Shown here in pieces: positions 54,598 through 62,880 of a stretch of 64,000 bases of DNA. Where the stretch lies: positions 4,216,001 through 4,280,000 of the forward strand of contig CP065590.1 of NCBI GenBank assembly GCA_016025055.1. Reading direction: 5' to 3'. A program made the position numbers and the translations under genes. Each line of letters starts with the position of its first letter. The stretch's first letter is position 1. Below the pieces are notes generated by a model that saw nothing but the letters and a program-made list of their open reading frames with translations, ran no database searches and was not told the DNA's origin. The stretch is from Chryseobacterium indologenes (GTDB taxonomy: Bacteria; Bacteroidota; Bacteroidia; Flavobacteriales; Weeksellaceae).

Positions 54598-56445
54598 GTG
54601 AAAATTCACAACAAAAAAAAATACCTAAGTTTTCTTAAATTTAAAAGAGATTTCCAAAAATACGGACTAGAAAAAGCGCGCAGTTATGAGCTTATTTTAC
54701 ATTGGCTGAACAACAGATTGAGCAGAAATCAGTTTCTTGTTTTGTCCGGAATTCTTGTAGGCTGTACTGCAGGACTGGCAGGCGTTATTTTGAAAACGCT
54801 GGTCCATAACATCCATTATTTTATTACCAATAAAGTTCATTTTGAATACCAGATACTTTTTTACATTGTTTTTCCATTTTTAGGAATTGTCTTAACGACA
54901 ATGATTGTTCTCACATTATTCAAAGGGCAGGATAGAAAAGGAATTGGGGCCATTCTGTACGAAATTGCGCAGAATTCAAGCATTGTAGCATCTGTAAAAA
55001 TGTATTCCCAGGTGATTCAGAGTGCCATTACCGTTGGCTTGGGAGGTTCTGCCGGACTGGAAAGTCCGATCGCCGTCACCGGAGCTGCTATCGGTTCCAA
55101 CTATGCACAGACCTACAGATTAAGCTATAAAGAACGTACTTTATTATTGGCTGCCGGAGCCACTGCCGGGATTGCATCTGCTTTCAATGCCCCTATTGCC
55201 GGGATAATGTTTGCTTTTGAAATCTTGCTGACAGGAGTCGTTTTTACAGACTTTATTCCTTTAGTAGTGGCTGCCGTTTGTGGAAGCCTTTTATCCAGAA
55301 TTCTATTGCAGGAAGATGTTCTTTTCAGATTTTATACAAGAGAAGCTTTTAATTATAAAAATGTCCCTTATTATCTGATTTTAGGGTTGGTGACTGGGCT
55401 ATATGCCCGTTATTTTGTCATCATCTCGCAGAAAGTTGAACATTTTATCAAAGGACTGAAGCTTTCAAGGATGCGTAAAGCCATGTTTGGAGGTGCTGTA
55501 CTTTCTTTTCTCTGTGTACTTTTTCCTCCTTTATTCGGAGAAGGATATGATACCGTAAAGGCTTTCACCAATGGAAACACCTACTCGATTATTGAAAACA
55601 GTTTTTTCAGATATTTTGAGATCGGAGACTGGACAATTATTGTGTTTTTAGTATTGGTTTTACTTTTAAAAGCTTTTGCAACCTCTTTTACCATATTCAG
55701 TGGCGGAAATGGCGGAAACTTTGCCCCTTCTCTTTTTGCAGGCGGTACACTAGGATATCTTTTTGCATTGGTGTGCCAGCACATAGGATTTAAAGATGTT
55801 CCGGTAACCAACCTTGTTCTTGTAGGAATGGCCGGAGCCATGAGTGGTGTTTTATACGCCCCCCTGACTGCCATTTTCCTGATTGCAGAATCCAGTTTTG
55901 GATATGATCTGTTTATTCCGCTGATGATTGTTTCTGTAATGTCTTACCTCATCGGTAAATGGTTTTCACCTATTTCTCCTGAACTCAAATCGTTAGCAGA
56001 CGAAGGAAAAATTTTCACCAATAAACATGATAAAAACCTTCTTTTTGCCTTGAAAACGGAGGATTTTATTGATCGATATTCACAGATTATCAATGAAAAT
56101 GCCTCTATCACAGAACTATTTGAACTGGTTAAAAGCGGAAATAAAAACATCTATGCGGTCGTAGACGATAACAAAAAACTAAAAGGGATCCTAACCCTTG
56201 ATGATATAAGACCTTATCTGTTTAATAAAGAAATGGATTCTTCGCAAACTGTATTTCAGATTATGAAGGCACCACCGGCCATTCTTCACCGCGAAAACAA
56301 ACCTTTGGATATTCTTCAGACTTTTGACGATACCGGAGTGTGGAATCTTCCTGTTGTAAGTGCCGGCAATGATTTTATCGGTTTTATTTCAAAATCTTCA
56401 ATTCTGATGAGCTACAGGCAGCTGCTGAAAGAATATTCTGATTAA
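54598..56445 (+). CDS. ClC-family chloride channel/antiporter with CBS domains
   Basis: 615 residues. The ClC signature GSAGLESP near 145-152 (the GxExP motif with the gating Glu), GIASAFNAPIAGIMFAFE near 196-213 and SGGNGGNFAPSLFAGG near 368-383 give the selectivity filter. About ten membrane helices are followed by two CBS domains (about 470-615). The start used is GTG at 54598. An ATG at 54576 lies in another frame and is separated by a nine-A run, so the true N-terminus is uncertain. A bidirectional terminator follows. Confidence 0.9.
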   Translation: MKIHNKKKYLSFLKFKRDFQKYGLEKARSYELILHWLNNRLSRNQFLVLSGILVGCTAGLAGVILKTLVHNIHYFITNKVHFEYQILFYIVFPFLGIVLTTMIVLTLFKGQDRKGIGAILYEIAQNSSIVASVKMYSQVIQSAITVGLGGSAGLESPIAVTGAAIGSNYAQTYRLSYKERTLLLAAGATAGIASAFNAPIAGIMFAFEILLTGVVFTDFIPLVVAAVCGSLLSRILLQEDVLFRFYTREAFNYKNVPYYLILGLVTGLYARYFVIISQKVEHFIKGLKLSRMRKAMFGGAVLSFLCVLFPPLFGEGYDTVKAFTNGNTYSIIENSFFRYFEIGDWTIIVFLVLVLLLKAFATSFTIFSGGNGGNFAPSLFAGGTLGYLFALVCQHIGFKDVPVTNLVLVGMAGAMSGVLYAPLTAIFLIAESSFGYDLFIPLMIVSVMSYLIGKWFSPISPELKSLADEGKIFTNKHDKNLLFALKTEDFIDRYSQIINENASITELFELVKSGNKNIYAVVDDNKKLKGILTLDDIRPYLFNKEMDSSQTVFQIMKAPPAILHRENKPLDILQTFDDTGVWNLPVVSAGNDFIGFISKSSILMSYRQLLKEYSD

Positions 56446-56495
56446 TTTGCTGATCTTTTGGAATTTTGTCCGTACGATCTGCAGGTTAATACTAA

Positions 56496-56536
56496 AAAAC
56501 AGGACCTCCGCTCGATTTGAACGGAGGTCCTGTTTT
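56496..56536. terminator. Bidirectional intrinsic terminator
   Basis: Perfect 15-bp stem (AAAACAGGACCTCCG/CGGAGGTCCTGTTTT) with an 11-base loop, between the convergent ClC and aldo/keto reductase genes. Confidence 0.92.
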
Positions 56537-56558
56537 AATCTGACAATAAGTATGATAC

Positions 56559-57506
56559 CTAATATTGACTTGCAGTAGTAAGCAGTTCAATATCTTCTTG
56601 ATCTAAGACCAGTTGGGGAGCATTAAACAAGGTCTGAAGCTGTGTAGCACTGGTAGCACTTACAATAGGCGCTGTGATCAGCGGATTGGATAATAACCAT
56701 GCTAAGGCAACCGTACTTTGCTGAGTCTGATGCTTTTCAGTGATCGTATCTAACGCCTGTAATACCTCAAGACCTTTTGCGTTAAGATATTTTCTTACTC
56801 CTTCTCCTCTGGCACTTTTTGCGAAGTCAGCTTCATCACGGTATTTACCGGTTAAGAAACCTGCAGCCAGAGACCAATACGGGAAGACGCTCAGATTAAA
56901 TTGTTCTACAAGCGGGGCATAATTTTTTTCAAAACCTTCTCTTTCCATCAGGTTATAATGTGGCTGTAAGGCTACATATTGGGGAAGATTCTCCTTTTCG
57001 GCAGCTTCAAAAGATGCCTGCAGACGTTCCGGGGAAAGATTAGAGGCTGCAATATAACGGACCTTCCCCGCTTTGATGATCTCGTCATATGCTGACAATG
57101 TTTCTTCAACGGGTGTGGTCTTATCATCAAAATGAGTATAATAAAGATCAATATGATCCGTTTGCAGTCTCTGCAGAGATTCATCAACTGATTTGAGGAT
57201 ATGCTTTCTGCTGATATCAAAACCGTGTTCTTTTGTTTCTGAACCGACTTTAGTTGCCAGAACGATATCTTTACGGTTAGAACGGCTCTTCATCCATTTT
57301 CCGATAATTTCTTCAGATTGCCCGCCTTTTCCGTTTACCCACCATGAATAAGTATCTGCGGTATCTACAAAATTAAATCCTGCGTCAGTAAACTGATCCA
57401 ATATGTCGAAAGATTGTTTTTCATCCAGTGTCCATCCAAATACATTTCCGCCAAAATTGATAGGCGCTACTGCCAAATCGGTATTTTTTATTTTTCTTTT
57501 TTCCAT
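56559..57506 (-). CDS. Aldo/keto reductase
   Basis: 315 residues from the ATG at 57506 (MEKRKIKNTDLAVAPINFGG); an upstream Met adds 19 atypical residues. Catalytic residues are the Asp and Tyr of VDTADTYSWW, Lys of LATKVG and His of DLYYTHFD. The C-terminus has the NADP-binding pattern TAPIVSATSATQL. It resembles YajO/GFO-like general AKRs that reduce aldehydes or ketones with NADPH; the substrate is unknown. Confidence 0.83.
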   Translation of the reverse strand: MEKRKIKNTDLAVAPINFGGNVFGWTLDEKQSFDILDQFTDAGFNFVDTADTYSWWVNGKGGQSEEIIGKWMKSRSNRKDIVLATKVGSETKEHGFDISRKHILKSVDESLQRLQTDHIDLYYTHFDDKTTPVEETLSAYDEIIKAGKVRYIAASNLSPERLQASFEAAEKENLPQYVALQPHYNLMEREGFEKNYAPLVEQFNLSVFPYWSLAAGFLTGKYRDEADFAKSARGEGVRKYLNAKGLEVLQALDTITEKHQTQQSTVALAWLLSNPLITAPIVSATSATQLQTLFNAPQLVLDQEDIELLTTASQY

Positions 57507-57666
57507 AAATAATTTGTTATTATAAACTGCTAAGAAGTCTCTAAGGTAAGGATTGTCGGGCATTTCCGGGCATTCAAAATACCCATTTTACTCATAGTTA
57601 TTTTAAATTATAATTATTTTTTTATGTAATACTGGTAAATATTTCATTTTTGAAATATAATATAGC

Positions 57667-57690
57667 AAAGCCCTCCTACCGGAGAGCTTT
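57667..57690 (-). terminator. Intrinsic terminator of the 602-residue gene
   Basis: Stem AAAGCTCTCC/GGAGGGCTTT (read on the minus strand, one wobble), 18 bp past the stop codon. Confidence 0.7.
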
Positions 57691-57707
57691 ATTTTTCTAT
57701 GAACTGA

Positions 57708-59516
57708 TTATTTACTACCCTGTGGAATTTCAATAGCCATAAGATCCGATTTACATCTTTGCAGCTGATGATACATATTCTGCAGGTCGTCTGCAAAGAA
57801 AGATGAGGTCGAAAACAAATGATCATAATATGCAATACCCTCCAATAAATTGTTCTTGAAGGTATTCCACCTTTTTGTCTGTGAATGATTGATTATAGCC
57901 GTTGAATCTGCAATTTCCCTCTTGAGATAGTCAATGTACATGCTCAGCTCTTTGATAAACATGTGAGGACGCTGACTATCAGAAAGAATATTTGTGTTTC
58001 CGTAGATATGCTGTACCATTTCAGAAAGGGACACCTCTTTATCAAAAAAGGCGATATTAGGTCCGGGACAAATGACAACGCCTTGTTTCTCGCCTTTTAC
58101 TTTAATATTCTGTTCGATATAAGCGGAATTGACAAGCCCGACACACAGGCATGCTTTATCCGTAATCTCAGCTTTTCTTCTAACGAATTCAGCGGATGAT
58201 AATGTTTTCTTTTCTGCCTCCAGTTGCTTCAACTTGATATCCTGATATTTTTTGGAAGCAGTACAGGTTCCTTCCAACGAGAATTCTTTGCTTAATGCAA
58301 GGAGCTTTTTGGGACATGAGCTTCCATATTTTCCTTGAGCTTCTTTCTCATGTTTCAGTTTTTCATTGGATGTTCCTTTTACCGTATTGAAGGGAACTCC
58401 CAAAGGGGAAATATTGCTGAGATAAAGGTCTTCTTCTTTTGATTGTAACAGGAGATTTCTGGTTTCAGGATCTACAGATGTTGCTTCAGGAACCAATAAA
58501 AACGGTGATCCCCATCCTATGCTGTCAACATTGTAACGGCTAAGAAGAAGCTGATGTTCCTCTGCCGTTCCTACCCCGCCCTGCACTGTAATTTTCATTG
58601 CAAGGGGTTGAGTGATTACAGGTTTTCCTTTTTGTTCCAATGCTTTTACCATCAAGATGTGGGCAGACGCTATAAGATCCTGTTTTTTTTGTTTAAATTC
58701 TTCCATGATGGGCCCGAGAAGCATTCCTTCAGTAGCAAAGGCATGACCACCACAGTTTAATCCCGACTCTATTCTGTATTCTGAAACCCAAAGTCCTTTT
58801 TTAGCCAGAAAATTCCCCTGAATCATAGCCGAACGGAAATCACTTACTTTAAGAATGATTTTCTTTCTGATCACGCCATTCTCATCCGGGAAAAAATCAT
58901 CGAATTCTTCTATATAACTATATAACCGGGGATTCATCCCTGCAGACAATACCATAGAAGAAGCTATTTTGCTATGGGCAAATCCACGAAGCGAAGCATG
59001 GGCATCATTGTACATGACAGGGAGTTGTTCTTTTTTCACGTAATGGTCTTTATCAACTTTCGTCATGATATTGACATCAATACTCCCGGGCTTCAGATTA
59101 GACTCGATAAAACTTTTGAGATGAGTACCCCAATTATTTTTTTGATTGATAAAAGACTGAAGATTGTTTTTTAAGTCTGAGGTATTGGGAAGCATCGCAA
59201 TAAAATCTTTCAGCGCTTCTTTATTCTTGCTGATTTCCTGCTTGAAAGATTCAAATTTTTCATTGACGATATCGTCCACCATATCAAGATAGGCGGTGAT
59301 TCTCTTTGCTCTGTAATCCTCTGTTTTAACAGAAATTTCAAGATAATTCAGATTAAACTTTTGATTGTAAAAGTTTTTCATTTTTTCCAGAATTTCGTCA
59401 TCAATGATAGAGATCACAGATGAAATTCCATATTGGGCAACACGAATGGGGCTGTCTATCGTATAAGCCAGACCCATTACCGGGATATGGAAATTGTGTA
59501 ACGGTTTAGTTGTCAT
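57708..59516 (-). CDS. Unrecognised 602-residue protein, FMN-type TIM-barrel-like, with Cys cluster
   Basis: The N-terminus (HNFHIPVMGLAYTIDSPIRV) and the segment VQGGVGTAEEHQLLLSRYNV at 311-330 followed by DSIGWGSPF resemble the phosphate/flavin-binding strands of nitronate monooxygenase and glutamate-synthase-like TIM barrels; SGLNCGGHAFATEG at 251-264 is similar. Cysteines at 401 (SSCPKK), 418, 456 and 458 (ACLCVG), plus 483 (ICPGP), could hold an Fe-S cluster. There is no signal peptide or membrane helix. The gene is alone with its own terminator. I do not recognise a named family; an iron-sulfur flavoenzyme is a hypothesis. Confidence 0.75.
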   Translation of the reverse strand: MTTKPLHNFHIPVMGLAYTIDSPIRVAQYGISSVISIIDDEILEKMKNFYNQKFNLNYLEISVKTEDYRAKRITAYLDMVDDIVNEKFESFKQEISKNKEALKDFIAMLPNTSDLKNNLQSFINQKNNWGTHLKSFIESNLKPGSIDVNIMTKVDKDHYVKKEQLPVMYNDAHASLRGFAHSKIASSMVLSAGMNPRLYSYIEEFDDFFPDENGVIRKKIILKVSDFRSAMIQGNFLAKKGLWVSEYRIESGLNCGGHAFATEGMLLGPIMEEFKQKKQDLIASAHILMVKALEQKGKPVITQPLAMKITVQGGVGTAEEHQLLLSRYNVDSIGWGSPFLLVPEATSVDPETRNLLLQSKEEDLYLSNISPLGVPFNTVKGTSNEKLKHEKEAQGKYGSSCPKKLLALSKEFSLEGTCTASKKYQDIKLKQLEAEKKTLSSAEFVRRKAEITDKACLCVGLVNSAYIEQNIKVKGEKQGVVICPGPNIAFFDKEVSLSEMVQHIYGNTNILSDSQRPHMFIKELSMYIDYLKREIADSTAIINHSQTKRWNTFKNNLLEGIAYYDHLFSTSSFFADDLQNMYHQLQRCKSDLMAIEIPQGSK

Positions 59517-59822
59517 TATGTTCTAATAAAAGTTTTTTTAATGCAACTAAAAATTCCTAAAACTAATTCACTGCCTAAAAATATCATTTTAAAATCAATT
59601 ATGCATTGAATAATATGTATAATCAGGGAAAAATGTCAAATATCATGTGGATGTCTGCCTTCGTAGCCCTGAAATCAAATAAATAAAGTTGGAAGTGGTA
59701 AAATTTTATTTCCCACAGATTTCACAGACGGACACATATTTTATGCATAACAAAGTGTTCAAAAAACTTTTGTGACTTTGTGGTTAAAGACTGTTTAAAA
59801 AACGGTACTTATATCATTTTTT
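59517..59822. other. Intergenic region with dispersed repeat
   Basis: About 306 bp with no gene. It holds a CCCACAGATTTCACAGACGG segment near 59712-59731, a kind of sequence that recurs between genes in this group, and the repeat at 59754-59788. The promoter of the 602-residue gene must lie in its left part. Confidence 0.5.
59754..59788. repeat. Dispersed intergenic box, copy 3
   Basis: Contains CTTTTGTGACTTTGTGGTTAAA after AGTGTTCAAAAAA. It matches the reverse complement of 21817-21850, where one of the two tandem (C/A)TTTnGTG units is missing, and the box at 40036-40062. Confidence 0.6.
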
Positions 59823-60532
59823 CTAATCAATTTTAGAATCTCTCAGCCAGGGAGATTCCACACTCCAGAATATAATATTTACACCCAGATAGTTTTGTGC
59901 ATAATTCACAAACTCTTCTTTGGTAAATGGCTTCTTTGTTTTCGGATTGGTATAAGTTAAGGTCGGTTCCTGAACGGCCATGGCGACCAAAGACAATTTT
60001 CCCTTGTACTGGTGAAAAAACGGATAAGAATTTTTCATTTGTGCCTTTTTATCGGGAACAATGTCCGGTCCTCCCAACCCTATATTATTTTTATGGGCAA
60101 AATCAAAGAGCCTGGACATGTACTGATGATCGTTTCCCCACTCACAAGGAAAGAAATTCACATATTGTAAAACTATTGAGGAACCAGCCCGCCGGTATAT
60201 TCTTTTTCATTTAAAATATAATCTGGAACATATCTTGCGTGAGGTTCAAAAAATCTGTCCTGAAGCTGAACAAAGAGCTTTTTATCTAAAGAAGTTAAAT
60301 ATTGCAGATCTTTCTCGATCGCAGAAAAGTCATAGACATCTTTTGATTTTTCCAGCATTCTCCAATGATAAACAATCTGAACACCTCCGATATCTTTTCG
60401 GGTAATCATCTTTTCTATAGTGTGAAGGTCGCCGGATGAAGTGTAAATATAGTTTTGTGGAGCCTGCCCCTTAAAAAATTGTAACCCCAAAAATAGAAAT
60501 CCTAATCCTATTCTCTTTATAACCCTTTTCAT
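59823..60532 (-). pseudogene. Secreted glycoside-hydrolase-like protein with internal deletion
   Basis: From the ATG at 60532 a signal peptide (MKRVIKRIGLGFLFLGLQFF) and a barrel-like N-terminal part (GGVQIVYHWRMLEKSKDVYD; FVQLQDRFFEPHARYVPDYI) run to GGLVPQ and a stop. In another frame the protein resumes as IVLQYVNFFPCEWGNDHQYM and ends WSVESPWLRDSKID. About 250 residues remain, and the middle of the barrel, where the catalytic residues of such enzymes lie, appears to be missing. Unlike the single-base breaks elsewhere, no one-base change repairs it. The exact family is uncertain. Confidence 0.55.
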
Positions 60533-60678
60533 ACACAGATAGATTAAAAATAAAATACTATGAATCATTTTTCATGCCTAAATCTTCCCTTGTTTTAAAC
60601 TTTATAAAATTATTCCTTACTATTTAAATACTATTATTAATTTAGCACTTCAAAATTTGATTTTAAATAACTAAGGAT

Positions 60679-61179
60679 ATGAAAAAATTAATTTTACTGG
60701 GCACAATTTCAGTATTGATGATCAATTGCAACAAAAAGACTGAAGCTCCGGCTCCAAAGGTTGAAACAGATACTGTTGCCGTATCAGAACCTGTAGTAGA
60801 TACACTGGGACCAAAATCTTTCTGTTATGTAGGGGTTACAGGTAAAGACAGTGTTTTTGCTTCTATTGACGATAATCTGGGAACCATTACAGGAAAGCTG
60901 TCGTATAAAAATAGTGAAAAAGACAGCTCCAAGGGAGATGTGACAGGTTTTAAATCAGGAGACACCTTAAAATTAACCTATGAATTTTCCTCGGAAGGGA
61001 AAAAAAGCAAAAGGGATATTTACTTCCTGCAAAAAGACAATACGCTGACAGAGGGAATCGGCGATCATAAAGAAGAAGACGGACAATCCAAATATGCTGA
61101 TGATAAAAAAGTAAGTTATAAGGACGGTCAGAAACTCACGGCAGCAGATTGTAAAGCAGTAGCTAAAGCGATAAAATAA
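60679..61179 (+). CDS. Putative lipoprotein
   Basis: 166 residues with a lipoprotein signal (MKKLILLGTISVLMINC, lipobox MINC, Cys17), then a Lys/Glu/Pro/Val-rich linker and a beta-rich domain of alternating polar strands (GTITGKLSYKNSEKDSSKGD; DTLKLTYEFSSEGKKSKRDI). It contains no recognisable enzymatic motif. Many Chryseobacterium genomes carry lipoproteins of this general type. A perfect terminator follows the stop by 21 bp. Confidence 0.7.
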   Translation: MKKLILLGTISVLMINCNKKTEAPAPKVETDTVAVSEPVVDTLGPKSFCYVGVTGKDSVFASIDDNLGTITGKLSYKNSEKDSSKGDVTGFKSGDTLKLTYEFSSEGKKSKRDIYFLQKDNTLTEGIGDHKEEDGQSKYADDKKVSYKDGQKLTAADCKAVAKAIK

Positions 61180-61200
61180 TTTTCGAAAAGTACAATAATA

Positions 61201-61225
61201 AAAACAGCCTTTAGTAGGCTGTTTT
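61201..61225. terminator. Bidirectional intrinsic terminator
   Basis: Perfect 10-bp stem AAAACAGCCT/AGGCTGTTTT with a 5-base loop and a T run, between convergent genes. Confidence 0.88.
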
Positions 61226-61234
61226 TTTATTTCG

Positions 61235-62266
61235 TTACAATTCTCTTTCGATAATCTCAATAAACCTGTTGACAGCCTCGTCACCGGTACTCCATGAAGT
61301 GATAAGACGGATGGCGGAAGATTCTTCATCTATTTTTTTCCAGACAAAAAATTCAAAGTATTCAGACAGTATCTTGATCACCTTATTGTTAATAATAGGA
61401 AAAATCTGGTTGGTGTAGGTATCTGAAAGAAACCGTACTCCTTTTTTCACCATAGCATTTTTGATTTTCATAGCCTGCCGGTTCGCATGCTTTGCCAGAT
61501 CAAAATACAGATCATCCTTCATCAGTTCCATAAACTGAACTCCCAAAAGTCTTCCCTTCGCCAGTAATGCTCCTTTCTGTTTGATGTTAAATGCAAAATC
61601 CTCCTGAAGAGCCTGGTTATTAATCACAATCGCTTCTCCTATCAGAGCTCCGTTTTTGGTTCCTCCCAGGTAAAAGATATCGGTAAGTTCAGCTACCCTT
61701 TCAAGGCTGAGATCACTTGTTTCAGAAGTCAACCCATGCCCTAGTCTCGCTCCATCCATAAACAGATATAGCTTATTCTCTTTACAGAAGTCTGAAAGTT
61801 CCTCAAGCTCTTGATCCTGATAAATGGTTCCAAGTTCTGTGGAATTTGAAATATAGAGCAGCTTAGGCATCACCTGATGTGGAATATTTTTATGATTTTC
61901 CAATACCGGGATGATATCGGAAGGAGTCAGCTTTCCATCTTCTTTTTCAATGCTCAGAACTTTATGTCCGGTAGCCTCAATAGCTCCGGTTTCATTATTC
62001 AGAATGTGCCCTGTAGAAGCGGAGATCACACACTGATATGGTTTTAACACTGAAGAGATTACAATAAGATTAGCTTGTGTTCCACCCGACACCAGATAAA
62101 CATCAGAATCAGTTTTTTTTATTTTTTCTTTGATTAATTCTTTAGCCCGTAATGAGTACTTATCTTCGCCATAGCCAGCCTGCTGCTCAAGATTACATTG
62201 TAAAAGGGTCTGTAAAATATGGGGATGACACCCTTCTGAGTAATCGTTTTTAAATGAAAATTTCAT
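61235..62266 (-). CDS. Threonine aldolase-family PLP enzyme
   Basis: 343 residues of the beta-eliminating lyase/L-threonine aldolase family. FKNDYSEGCHPHIL at the start, GGTQANLIVISSVLKPYQCV near 61-80, LFMDGARLGHGLTS near 164-177 (PLP ring Asp) and the Schiff-base lysine in YLGGTKNGALIGEA near 196-209 are visible. It probably cleaves L-threonine or L-allo-threonine to glycine and acetaldehyde, though low-specificity enzymes accept other beta-hydroxy amino acids. It is a single gene next to a terminator. Confidence 0.85.
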   Translation of the reverse strand: MKFSFKNDYSEGCHPHILQTLLQCNLEQQAGYGEDKYSLRAKELIKEKIKKTDSDVYLVSGGTQANLIVISSVLKPYQCVISASTGHILNNETGAIEATGHKVLSIEKEDGKLTPSDIIPVLENHKNIPHQVMPKLLYISNSTELGTIYQDQELEELSDFCKENKLYLFMDGARLGHGLTSETSDLSLERVAELTDIFYLGGTKNGALIGEAIVINNQALQEDFAFNIKQKGALLAKGRLLGVQFMELMKDDLYFDLAKHANRQAMKIKNAMVKKGVRFLSDTYTNQIFPIINNKVIKILSEYFEFFVWKKIDEESSAIRLITSWSTGDEAVNRFIEIIEREL

Positions 62267-62375
62267 AAAGTAAAAATAAAAAAATACGAGAAGATTCCCC
62301 CTACGAAAAAGAGTTAAAAATATCAGAAATAATAGTGTACCAAAACTATGATATAAGGAAATTTATTTCACAAAA

Positions 62376-62795
62376 TCAATAGGCTGACCCACCTGATATT
62401 CCCCACGGGGGTTTTATGTATATTTTATATTTTCTTTTACAGTTTTCTTTCAAAGGTTCAATATAATAAGCTTGTCCATTTTCCAGATAAGATCCTGTAA
62501 GCTTTCCGGAAGCAATGGTGAGGGTCATCAGTTTCGTGCCATCTTCGGATTTCCCTTTGAAGGTGAATATTCTTGCTTTTCGTAGTGCTTCACTGGTTTT
62601 ATCAAGCATAATATATTTTGTCTCTTTGCCTTCGATATCGTACAAGGGAAAAGTCAGTTTTCCAGAAGAAGCTGTATCCAGTTTATTTTCCTGTATGAAT
62701 TTTTTAGGATTAAAAGAAAATATAAACTGACGTGATTGTCCTTGTAATCCACTACAAAAGAGGACAAAACAGAATAATAACAATATATTTCTCAT
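62376..62795 (-). CDS. Exported hypothetical protein, propeptide-like
   Basis: 139 residues with a signal peptide (MRNILLLFCFVLFCSGLQGQ). The rest (FIFSFNPKKFIQENK; KGKSEDGTKLMTLTIASGKL) resembles the propeptide of secreted reprolysin-like metallopeptidases, but no catalytic domain follows. The last residues may be misread: deleting one base in the G5 run 62407-62411 changes ...KPPWGISGGSAY to ...KPRGEYQVGQPIDFVK with a stop at 62363-62365. The function is unknown. The downstream T9SS gene is upstream on this strand and could be a partner. Confidence 0.55.
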   Translation of the reverse strand: MRNILLLFCFVLFCSGLQGQSRQFIFSFNPKKFIQENKLDTASSGKLTFPLYDIEGKETKYIMLDKTSEALRKARIFTFKGKSEDGTKLMTLTIASGKLTGSYLENGQAYYIEPLKENCKRKYKIYIKPPWGISGGSAY

Positions 62796-62831
62796 CCTTA
62801 AATAATTTAATATCCTTTACTTATAAGCCTT

Positions 62832-62863
62832 AAAAAAGGGCTATATAAATATAACCCTTTTTT
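62832..62863 (-). terminator. Intrinsic terminator of the T9SS protein gene
   Basis: Stem AAAAAAGGG-(C)TATAT/ATATA-ACCCTTTTTT with one mismatch, 18 bp beyond the stop codon. Confidence 0.75.
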
Positions 62864-62880
62864 ACATTGCTTTTTATCAA

